From: Labilithrix luteola
GTDB taxonomy: Bacteria > Myxococcota_A > Polyangia > Polyangiales > Polyangiaceae
Length of the DNA stretch: 64,000 bases
Direction of reading: 5' to 3'
Assembly: GCF_001263205.1 (NCBI RefSeq)
Contig: NZ_CP012333.1
Location: 10,583,501 to 10,647,500, forward strand
Positions 51,877 through 60,773 of this stretch are shown here, piece by piece (the stretch's first letter is position 1; the number at the start of each line of letters is the position of its first letter). A program made the position numbers and the translations under genes. The notes below the pieces were generated by a model, which did not search any database, had not been told where the DNA came from, and saw nothing but the letters and a program-made list of their open reading frames with translations.

Positions 51877-54102
51877 ATGAAGCGACTTGGCGTTGCCTCC
51901 GGCTTCCTCGTGCTGTTCGCTGTCCTCGCTCGACCCGGCGTTGCCGACGCGGCAGCCACCTTCGATCCTTCGGTCTCCGGCCTGCGTCTGGCCCGCGACG
52001 CCGACGCCCTCATGACGTACGACTTCGAGACCGGTGACGGCCTCGTCGGCGCATCGCTCGTCGCGTGGGACAAGTCGGGCGGCGGGCCGCGCGCGATGAA
52101 AACGAAGGTGATCACGTCCGGCGCGGACGTTGCCGACCTGCTCACGGCGGGTGGCGACGACGCCGTCGAGGGCGCTCATGCGATTCGCCTCACCAACGGC
52201 CAAGGCTTCGCGCTGACCGATCCGAACCTCCTGGCGCGCCTCAAAGACGGCCGCTTCGAGGTGACCGTCTGGGTACGAAGTGACGGAACGCTTCCGCAGT
52301 TCCAGGTCGTCTACGGGAAGGATCCGGCGACCGCGCTCGCCGGCTACCAGCAGTTCGCGTCGGTGCGTGGTATTCGTACGGGTCGCGAAACCAGCGACGG
52401 TTGGGCCGAGTATACGACGGGGCCCGTCGATGGCTCGGTCTGGACCATTCCGGTCGTCGCCATCACGGTGGCCCCTTCCTTCTCCGCGTCCGCGACCGAC
52501 AGCTTCCTGGTCGACGCGTTCGAGGTGCGCAAGGTCGACGGCTCGCCGACGGCGAAGATGGCCTGCACGCAGCAGAACGTGGACGCGGTCTGCGGTGCGG
52601 AGGGCGAGTGCTTCTTCGGCCACTGCGTGCCCTCGAGCGTCACGTGGGGCGTCCTCCCCTCCCTCAAGCAACGCCGTGACATCGCCGAGCGCTGGATCAC
52701 GTTCGCGACCCGCATCATCGGCGACCGCAACGCGATGCGAAACGGCGTCGAGATCTTCACGCCTGGCGCGCGTGCGCTGGCGGAGTCGGCCGCGTCGTCG
52801 CGTCAGTTCTTTGGCGGCATGAACCGCCTCGTCAACCTGCTGCGCGACAACCACACGTCGTTCGGCTTCCCGGCGAGCTACTTCACCAACTTCTCCCCGC
52901 AGGTCACCTACGAGACGTCGAGCACACTCGGCGCTTGCTTCGGTGTCGTCGAAAAGGACCTGCTCGGCGGGGGCCTCGGCTTCGCGGTGTTCGACTCGGT
53001 CGAAAATCCGCTCACCGGAACGCCGCTCAAGCGCGGCGACGTGATCATCGCCATCGACGGACGCGACCCGAAGGCCTGGATCGACGACGTCTGGCCGTAC
53101 AACGCCACGGCCTTCCCGAACGATCCACGCTCCGATTGGGGCCCGGTCGCCAACAGCTTGTCGCGGCTCATGGCCATGCGCGCCAGCAACGTCACGATCG
53201 CCCGCTGCGCATCGTCGAAGAGCTGCGCCGACGGCGAGCGCGAGACGATGACCATCGACCTCGCCAGCGTTCTCTACAAGGGCGTCGTCGAGGGCGTGCC
53301 CGACGGAATCAGCCAGTCGCTCTACTGCACGCCTCGCTTCAGCGAGACCGTGGCCAACGGCTGCGGTCCGGACGGCTCCGGCGAAGATCCCATCTGCACC
53401 GGCCCCGGCACGGTCGGTGAGACGCGCATCCAGTTCGACGGCTTCGTTGGCCAGAACAAGTGGAAGACGTCCTTCACCACCATCTTCTCGGCCTCTCCGA
53501 CGGCCGTGATGATGGACGCCCGCTCGGGTCACGGCGGCTACTACGACGCGCTCGAGCACCTCTACAACTTGCTCCGCGGGACCAGCGAGCCGGCAGGCGT
53601 CATGTCGCTCGGCCGCGGGACGTTCGACATGACCGACCCGACGTGGCTCTTCACGAGACTCGGCGGCTGCACGGAGCAGACGGCCAGCAACCAGTGGGAG
53701 TGCTACCAGGGCAACGGCGTCGGCTTCTTCTCGACGGTCGCCGCTCCGCCGGGCGAGAAGACGCGCATCGCGTGGCTGAACACGTCCGACGTGTCGGCCA
53801 ACGATTTCATGCCGAGACTCCTCAAGGGCCGCTCGAGGGTGCAGATCTTCGGTCCGCATCCGACGAGCGGCGCGTTCGGAGCCATCACGTCGCTTCCGTC
53901 GCTCTGGACGGGCTGGGCCGGGGGCAGCTTGCAGGTCCAAGACTCGCGCTTCGCCGGCGATCTCGAGGGCGCCGAGGCCGCCCGTTGGGAGAGTGGTCAC
54001 GGCGTCGAGCCGGACGTCGTCGTCGCGCAGAAGCTCTCCGACGCCATCTCGGGCGTCGACACCATCGTCCAGACCGCCACGGCGTGGCTCGCGCCCCAGT
54101 GA
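51877..54102 (+). CDS. S41-like secreted protease with PDZ region
   Basis: A 741-residue protein. The ATG at 51877 opens a clear signal peptide (FLVLFAVLARPGVADA); nine residues of extra upstream frame are discarded. Residues ~30-230 form a jelly-roll-like domain (FETGDGLVGASLVAWD, RFEVTVWVRSDG). A Cys-containing spacer (CFFGHC) leads to the S41 part: NLLRDNHTSFGFPASYF, TPLKRGDVIIAIDGRD (PDZ) and MMDARSGHGGYYDALEHLYNLL. NTSDVSANDFMPRLLKGRSRVQIFG is where S41 enzymes hold the catalytic Ser (here Ser of SAND), and GVEPDVVVAQKL follows. It is probably a C-terminal processing-like peptidase, but activity is unproven. Confidence 0.83.
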   Translation: MKRLGVASGFLVLFAVLARPGVADAAATFDPSVSGLRLARDADALMTYDFETGDGLVGASLVAWDKSGGGPRAMKTKVITSGADVADLLTAGGDDAVEGAHAIRLTNGQGFALTDPNLLARLKDGRFEVTVWVRSDGTLPQFQVVYGKDPATALAGYQQFASVRGIRTGRETSDGWAEYTTGPVDGSVWTIPVVAITVAPSFSASATDSFLVDAFEVRKVDGSPTAKMACTQQNVDAVCGAEGECFFGHCVPSSVTWGVLPSLKQRRDIAERWITFATRIIGDRNAMRNGVEIFTPGARALAESAASSRQFFGGMNRLVNLLRDNHTSFGFPASYFTNFSPQVTYETSSTLGACFGVVEKDLLGGGLGFAVFDSVENPLTGTPLKRGDVIIAIDGRDPKAWIDDVWPYNATAFPNDPRSDWGPVANSLSRLMAMRASNVTIARCASSKSCADGERETMTIDLASVLYKGVVEGVPDGISQSLYCTPRFSETVANGCGPDGSGEDPICTGPGTVGETRIQFDGFVGQNKWKTSFTTIFSASPTAVMMDARSGHGGYYDALEHLYNLLRGTSEPAGVMSLGRGTFDMTDPTWLFTRLGGCTEQTASNQWECYQGNGVGFFSTVAAPPGEKTRIAWLNTSDVSANDFMPRLLKGRSRVQIFGPHPTSGAFGAITSLPSLWTGWAGGSLQVQDSRFAGDLEGAEAARWESGHGVEPDVVVAQKLSDAISGVDTIVQTATAWLAPQ

Positions 54103-54113
54103 AGGAACGAATC

Positions 54114-54998
54114 ATGATGCGCCCCCGCCTTCTCAACGTCTTCGCGACCCTCGCCCTCGGCTGCTTCGGCGCCGCTTGCAGCAACAGCAGTGATTCGGGC
54201 CCCGCGCCAGCGCCGACCGCGCCCGTCGTCGAGCAGCCGGCCCCAACGCCCACCACGCCCACCGGCCGTCAGTTGATCGACAGCGCGGGCCCCACGTCGC
54301 CCGTGAACCTGATCATCGATCCCAACTTCGCGCTCGCAACGGGAAGCCCGTCGTATGGCGCGTTCTTGGCGGTGAGCGAATCCGGCGGCCTGATCACGCT
54401 CGACACCACGGCCGATAGCCGTTCGCCCGCGGGCTTCGCGGGCAACGTGGCGATCGTGAAGGCCCCGAACGCGACCGACAAGCGTTCGACGGGCGTCCTC
54501 CTGCTCGCGAGCTTCCAGGGTGGCGAGGGTCCGTTCGATGCCCAGGTCTGGGTCTCGAAGACCGACCTTGCCGGCAACCCCGCCGACGTGACGATCGACG
54601 CCAAAGGCATCACCGCGAGCATCACGAACGGAACGCTCGACGGCCAGGCCTACGACCTCACGCCGGTCGACGACGAGCGTCACGTTGCAGGCGGCAAAAC
54701 GTGGGTTCTGCTGCGCACGAAGGTCACGGATCCGTTGCCGTACGGCGGGTACTTCCTCGTCAACACCGGAACGGGCGGAGGCCAATTCCTCGTCGCCCGA
54801 CCGGAGATCGTCCCGCAGTCGCTCGCAGCGGGCGTCGCAACGCGCTCGCTCGACGTGAAGGCCGTACGTGCTCCCCGCCCGCTCACCGACGCCGAACGCC
54901 TTGCCATGAAGCGCTATCGCGCGATTCCGCAGCGCTTCGTTCCCGCCGGCGCCGCCGCAGGTGCACGCCCGAAGGTGCCGGCGCGCAGCGCATTCTGA
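54114..54998 (+). CDS. Secreted lipoprotein linked to the S41-like protein
   Basis: A 294-residue protein with signal peptide ending FGAACSNSS. A Pro/Thr linker of ~25 residues is followed by a beta-rich domain (IIDPNFALATGSPSYGAFLAVSES, DAQVWVSKTDLAGNPADVTI, GGKTWVLLRTKVTDPLPYGGYFLVNTG). This resembles the N-terminal jelly roll of the protein encoded 11 bases upstream. A basic C-terminal segment (LTDAERLAMKRYRAIPQRF) ends it. The pair is probably co-transcribed; the second may be a non-catalytic partner. Function unknown. Confidence 0.8.
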   Translation: MMRPRLLNVFATLALGCFGAACSNSSDSGPAPAPTAPVVEQPAPTPTTPTGRQLIDSAGPTSPVNLIIDPNFALATGSPSYGAFLAVSESGGLITLDTTADSRSPAGFAGNVAIVKAPNATDKRSTGVLLLASFQGGEGPFDAQVWVSKTDLAGNPADVTIDAKGITASITNGTLDGQAYDLTPVDDERHVAGGKTWVLLRTKVTDPLPYGGYFLVNTGTGGGQFLVARPEIVPQSLAAGVATRSLDVKAVRAPRPLTDAERLAMKRYRAIPQRFVPAGAAAGARPKVPARSAF

Positions 54999-55052
54999 GT
55001 GGACGCGCCCTCGCCTTTCCAGGCGGTCGGGCGCGCGACATCAGCCCCACAA

Positions 55053-55104
55053 AATACACGCGCGCCTGGGTGGCGGTCCCAGGCGCGACGCTCGTGTATT
55101 CAGG
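55053..55104 (-). terminator. Strong intrinsic terminator between convergent genes
   Basis: AATACACG-CGCGCCTGGG (55053-55070) pairs with CCCAGGCGCG (55078-55087) and, after a five-base bulge, CGTGTATT (55093-55100), around a seven-base loop. On the minus strand the stem is followed by TATTTTG. This fits termination of the pseudo-receiver gene, and it may also stop plus-strand transcripts. Confidence 0.85.
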
Positions 55105-55122
55105 TTTTGAGAGAGTGAGCCG

Positions 55123-55818
55123 TCAGGACGGGTTCGCTTGCCCGTTGGGCGCCTGCTGCTGCTGCTGCTGCTCCGCGCGGGCGCGAGCCCAGCGCTGAAT
55201 CGTACGGCGGTCGATGCCGAGCGCAGCCGCCGTGTGCACCTTGTTGCCGCCAAAACGACGGAGCGCGTAGTCGACGTACACGCGCTGGAAGCGGTGCATC
55301 GGAACGAGCCCTTCGGCCGCCTCGATGAGAGCCTCCATCGCATCCGGCGTCGCCTCCTTGGGAAGCGGCGTCGAACGGCGCTGCACGACGCCGCTGGAGG
55401 GCGCCGTCACAGAGACCGCGCTGCTCGAGCGAGCAACCTTGCGCTTCAATTCGACCATCGCCAGAAGCTGGCTGATCTGGGCCGCGGCCAATTCTACCGC
55501 GCCACTGGTGACGGTGCTCGCCCCCAGTTTCGCGACTTTGACCGCCAGGTCCATGTTGTCGGTGACGACGAGAACGACCGCGTTGGGCGCGGCACGCCCT
55601 GCGAGATCGGTCACGTCCTCATCGCCGAAGCTGGCTGCAGAGATCACGACTACATCGGCGGTGTCCAGCGCCTCTTGAGCCGCTGCGCGCGAAGTCGCGC
55701 GACGAACGGAGCAACCTTGCTCACGCAGCGTGCTCTCGAGACCCACCCCCTTGTCGCCCTCCACCAGCAGTGCACTGAATCGTGCCGAAGGAATCGCGCT
55801 TGCCAGATTCACGCTCAA
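55123..55818 (-). CDS. Fis-type DNA-binding protein with a pseudo-receiver domain
   Basis: A 231-residue protein. TTG at 55818 follows GAGGAG by six bases; a GTG two codons later is the other option. Residues 10-115 resemble a receiver fold (FSALLVEGDKGVGLESTLREQG, ADVVVISAASFGDED, NAVVLVVTDN) but the phospho-acceptor Asp is replaced (VVISAAS) and the acidic pair is lacking. The C-terminal Fis helix-turn-helix matches the RegA/PrrA/ActR group (RVYVDYALRRFGGNKVHTAAALGIDRRTIQRWARAR). A run of six Gln near the end comes from a CAG repeat. It is divergent from a kinase/NtrC pair. Confidence 0.85.
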   Translation of the reverse strand: MSVNLASAIPSARFSALLVEGDKGVGLESTLREQGCSVRRATSRAAAQEALDTADVVVISAASFGDEDVTDLAGRAAPNAVVLVVTDNMDLAVKVAKLGASTVTSGAVELAAAQISQLLAMVELKRKVARSSSAVSVTAPSSGVVQRRSTPLPKEATPDAMEALIEAAEGLVPMHRFQRVYVDYALRRFGGNKVHTAAALGIDRRTIQRWARARAEQQQQQQAPNGQANPS

Positions 55819-56085
55819 TACTCGCTCCTCTCTCCCCCGGCAGCCGGAATTGGCCCAACCGGTAGAGGCTGCGGCTCCCTCAGCAGTCATCATGCCACCG
55901 CGACAGTTGCATCGAAGCGCGCGATATCTCGCAGCGGGGCCACAAAAACCCTGTGGCCAATCGCACCGATGCCGCAGTGTCGTGGGGCAATTCGACACAA
56001 TGCCGCAGTAAGCCTCTCGAACTGCGGCAGTCAGGCTGGATCGGCTTGGGTCGTCCCGCTCGGGTCGCTGAGGTAGGGTATCCCC
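55819..56085. promoter_or_regulatory. Divergent regulatory region with three TGCCGCAGT sites
   Basis: TGCCGCAGT occurs at 55970-55978 and 56001-56009 (31 bases apart, about three helical turns) and inverted at 56021-56029. Between the first two lies GTGTCG (55977-55982) with its inverse CGACAC (55993-55998). The 267-base gap feeds both the pseudo-receiver gene and the kinase/NtrC operon, so these are good candidate operators. No sigma-54 TGGCAC-N5-TTGC site was found. Confidence 0.55.
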
Positions 56086-57528
56086 ATGAAAGTCGCGACG
56101 AAGTTCGCGCTCGCCTTCCTTGCGTGCGGCATTCTCAGTGTTCTTGTGTACTCCTCGGTCGCGGCGTCGCGTGAAGCGCACCGGACAGAAGAGACCGTGG
56201 CCGAAGACCTCGCCTCGAGCGGGCGGACGCTGAGCAAGCTCGCCCTTGCGGTCTGGGAGCGCGACGGTGAGGTGAACGCCCGCGAGCTCGTCGGCGTCAC
56301 GGACCGCGACGAAGAGTTCGACGTTCGTTGGACCTGGCTCGACGTCGATACCGACAACTCCTACGCCCCACGCGCACCGGCCGACGTCATCACCTCGCTT
56401 CGACAAGGCACGCCGGCGAACTGGGTGCGCATCAAACCCGGCGGCGTACGAAAGTTGTTCGTCTACGTGCCGCTCCTGCGCCCGGGCCAGCGCCCCGCGG
56501 CCCTCGAGCTCTCACGACCGCTGACGGCACGGTCGCAGGTCTTCTGGACCGAGGTTCGCGACGAACTCCTCGCCTCGACACTCGTCGCTGCGTTCGCGAC
56601 GTTCCTCGCCTTCGTTCTGACGTCTTGGATCGTCTCCCGTCCGCTCGCCGTCGTCGAAGAACAGGCCCGCCGAATCGGTACCGGAGACCTTTCGCGCCGC
56701 CTGCCGGTCCGAGGTCGCGACGAGGTCTCCTCCCTCGTACGCGAGCTCAACGCGATGTGCGACCAGCTTCGCGACGCGCGAACCCGGGGCGATGCGGAGG
56801 CCGAAAAACGCGTGACCACGCTCGAGCAGCTTCGCCACGCCGACCGCCTCCGCACCGTCGGAACGCTCGCCTCGGGCATCGCCCACGAGCTCGGCACACC
56901 GCTCAACGTCATCTCGATGCGCGCGAAGATGATCGCCACCGGCGAAGTCCCCACCGACGAGGCCGCGTCGAACGCGACCATCATCGCCGCCCAGGCCGAT
57001 CGCGTGACGAAGATCGTCCGGCAGCTGCTCGACTTTGCGCGACGTCGTACGCCGAAGCGCAGCGACGCCGAGCTCGGAGATCTCGCCGAACGCGCCGCGA
57101 ATCTCCTCTCGACGCTCGCGAAGAAGAGCAACGTCGCGATCGTCGTGAATCGCCACGATCCCGTGCGTGCTCACGTCGACGCCGCGCAGATCGAGCAGGC
57201 TCTCACGAACCTCGTCATCAACGCCGTACACGCGATGCCGAAGGGCGGAACCGTGAGCATCGACGTGCGCCGCACGCGTTCCGCTCCACCTGCGTCGGAG
57301 GCCGAGCGCGACTGCGCGGTGCTCGAGATCTCGGACGAGGGGGTCGGCATCGCCCCCGAACACCTCGTCCGTATCTTCGAGCCCTTCTTCACCACCAAAG
57401 GCGTCGGTGAAGGCACTGGGCTCGGCCTCAGCGTGACCCACGGAATCGCGGAGGATCACGAGGGCTGGATGACGGCGAAGAGCACGGTCGGTAAAGGCAC
57501 GACCTTCATGCTCTACCTACCGGTGTGA
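56086..57528 (+). CDS. Membrane sensor histidine kinase with HAMP domain
   Basis: A 480-residue protein. Helix 1 (residues ~5-27), a periplasmic domain of ~130 residues without a known fold, helix 2 (STLVAAFATFLAFVLTSWIV, ~164-183), HAMP (VVEEQARRIGTGDLSRRLPV), then the transmitter. The H box is LASGIAHELGTPLNVI with His267, of the NtrB/ZraS group. N (IEQALTNLVINAVHAMPKGG), G1 (DEGVGIAPEHL), F (FEPFFTTK) and G2 (GTGLGLSVTHGI) boxes follow. It is 87 bases before an NtrC-type regulator and is almost certainly its partner. Confidence 0.95.
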   Translation: MKVATKFALAFLACGILSVLVYSSVAASREAHRTEETVAEDLASSGRTLSKLALAVWERDGEVNARELVGVTDRDEEFDVRWTWLDVDTDNSYAPRAPADVITSLRQGTPANWVRIKPGGVRKLFVYVPLLRPGQRPAALELSRPLTARSQVFWTEVRDELLASTLVAAFATFLAFVLTSWIVSRPLAVVEEQARRIGTGDLSRRLPVRGRDEVSSLVRELNAMCDQLRDARTRGDAEAEKRVTTLEQLRHADRLRTVGTLASGIAHELGTPLNVISMRAKMIATGEVPTDEAASNATIIAAQADRVTKIVRQLLDFARRRTPKRSDAELGDLAERAANLLSTLAKKSNVAIVVNRHDPVRAHVDAAQIEQALTNLVINAVHAMPKGGTVSIDVRRTRSAPPASEAERDCAVLEISDEGVGIAPEHLVRIFEPFFTTKGVGEGTGLGLSVTHGIAEDHEGWMTAKSTVGKGTTFMLYLPV

Positions 57529-57615
57529 TTTGCGACACCCCCAACACGACGAAACGGCAAAAAAACCGAGCCGACATGAACATCCTGGCGGGTGAGTTGC
57601 GCTAGATTCGGGCGC

Positions 57616-59079
<1,464 letters not shown>

Positions 59080-59456
59080 ACGGGACGCCGAGAGAGAAAG
59101 ATCGAACTCGGCAGTTCTGATTCGATATCAGTGAGCGCAGCCATAGCCTGATCGCCAATTGGCCGCGTACGGAAACGCAGGTTCCTGAACGTCCCTCGAG
59201 GACATCGACCGAGGCGCACCGCCATGTAGGCAGTGCGCCTTTCTCGTTTCCATCGTTGAAATCACGCGTGATTTTGGGCCTCGACCAACGTCTCGTTTGG
59301 GCCTGAGACGCTGTTGTGACTCACATTTGGTGTTCACATACCCCACGCGCGGGCATCGGGGGACCCTCAGGGCACCCGCGTTACAGCCTGACACTCATTT
59401 TCGGATGTCGGTGCATTTGAGGGGAGTTGGTATTTGAACTCCCGTAGACAGGCTAA
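59080..59456. other. 377-base intergenic region with hairpins
   Basis: It holds a terminator (59212-59249), a second hairpin CGTCTC-N10-GAGACG (59289-59310) and a third, GGGAGTT-N8-AACTCCC (59422-59443), thirteen bases before the next start codon. The third could lie in a 5' leader. No small open frame with a convincing ribosome site and no tRNA was found. Confidence 0.5.
59212..59249 (+). terminator. Intrinsic terminator after the NtrC-type gene
   Basis: AGGCGCAC (59212-59219) pairs with GTGCGCCT (59233-59240) around a 13-base loop, then TTCTCGTTT. It lies 132 bases after the regulator's stop and ends that operon. Confidence 0.7.
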
Positions 59457-60770
59457 GTGGCACTGGCTCGTGTGCGGGGACGAAATCGAAACACGGTGTT
59501 TGGCACCGTGCTTCGGCGATGCTTCGCCCTGCTCGCGGCGACCGGAACCCTCGCTGCCGCGGCGTCCGACGCTCACGCGTACGTCGTGAAGAAGACGACG
59601 GACGGCGACTTCGTCCACTGGGAGCAGCGCGAGGTCGACTTCACGATCGATCCGTCCGTCGACGGGAACGTGCCCCAGGCCGCACAGGCCGTGCGTCACG
59701 CGATGGAGAGCTGGAGCGGTTCGGCCGGCGCGCCCGAGCTCGCAGGACGCGCCCCGCAGGCGAACTCGCCTCAGAAGCCTGGCTACGACGAGAAGAACGG
59801 CATCTTCTTCGTGAAGGGTGGATATGCGCCGGCCGGTCGTGCGCTCGCCATCACTGTCCTCACGTACGACAACGCGTCGGGCAAGATCCTCGACGCGGAC
59901 ATCGTCTTCAACGGCGCCTACTCGTTCGCGGTGCTGAGCGACGTCACGACCCCAACGCAGAAGGCGTCGAAATCCGGGACGCACCCTTCGACGACCGACG
60001 GAATCTCGCACGATCAAGAGGCCTCGGCCGCGCCCGGCACCATCTACGATCTGCACCACGTCGTCGCGCACGAGCTCGGGCACTCGCTCGGCATGAACGA
60101 CGAGATGGGCCGCAAAGACGCGCTCATGTACCGCTACTCGGCGCCGAACGATGCGTCGATGCGCGCGCCCGCCACCGACGATATCGAAGGCCTCGCGCAG
60201 CTCTACAGCACGAAGCTCGAAGGTCGCGGCAATGCGTGTGGCGGCGCCACGGTCGCCCCGAAGAAGCCGTCCGCGGCCGCTTCGCACGCCGCGATGTTCG
60301 CGACGTTCGCGCTGCTCGCATTCCTCCTCTTCCGGGCCCGCAGCGATCGCCGTGCGCGCATCGGCTTCGTGCTCGCGACCGCTGCAGCCACGGTGGCGCT
60401 CCTGCCCGACGTCTCGAAGGTCGATGGCGGCGTCGCGCGCGCGAGCGAGCTCGCCCCGGGCCAGGCGCGCGCCCGCGTTCTGTCGACGTCGACCTCGATG
60501 GAAGACGGGCTAATTCGCACCACCTACTCGCTCGCGACCACCGTGTGCCGCACCGCTTCGTGCCCGAAGCTCGGTCACGGCGTGGCGTGGGGCGGTACCG
60601 CAGGCAACATCCGTCAGGAAGTCGGCGGCGAGTTCGCGCCGGTCTCGGGCGACGAGGTCGACGTGTCGTTCGCTTCGCTCCCGAGCGAGCTCGCGCCCCT
60701 GTCCTCGCCTCTCGGTGGCACGGCGCGAAGCGCGGACGCCGAGGTCCGCGTCATCACCGCCGCTCCGTAG
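59457..60770 (+). CDS. Matrixin-like secreted metalloprotease with third-ligand Asp
   Basis: A 437-residue protein with GTG start; later GTG at 59508 would give a tighter signal peptide (CFALLAATGTLAAAASDAHA). The catalytic motif is HELGHSLGMND (His205, Glu206, His209, Asp215), i.e. HExxHxxGxxD, with Asp in the usual third-His place, as in snapalysins. The Met-turn is DALMYRY (Met224). After the protease domain (residue ~240) there are two hydrophobic helices (AMFATFALLAFLLF, IGFVLATAAATVALL), then a ~100-residue tail with a Cys pair. It is probably membrane-associated. Substrate unknown. Confidence 0.87.
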   Translation: MALARVRGRNRNTVFGTVLRRCFALLAATGTLAAAASDAHAYVVKKTTDGDFVHWEQREVDFTIDPSVDGNVPQAAQAVRHAMESWSGSAGAPELAGRAPQANSPQKPGYDEKNGIFFVKGGYAPAGRALAITVLTYDNASGKILDADIVFNGAYSFAVLSDVTTPTQKASKSGTHPSTTDGISHDQEASAAPGTIYDLHHVVAHELGHSLGMNDEMGRKDALMYRYSAPNDASMRAPATDDIEGLAQLYSTKLEGRGNACGGATVAPKKPSAAASHAAMFATFALLAFLLFRARSDRRARIGFVLATAAATVALLPDVSKVDGGVARASELAPGQARARVLSTSTSMEDGLIRTTYSLATTVCRTASCPKLGHGVAWGGTAGNIRQEVGGEFAPVSGDEVDVSFASLPSELAPLSSPLGGTARSADAEVRVITAAP

Positions 60771-60773
60771 TCG

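Noticed and set aside
59422..59443. tRNA T-arm-like sequence before the metalloprotease
   Set aside because: The stem is seven bases with an eight-base loop lacking the TTCRA pattern, and no acceptor, D or anticodon arm flanks it.
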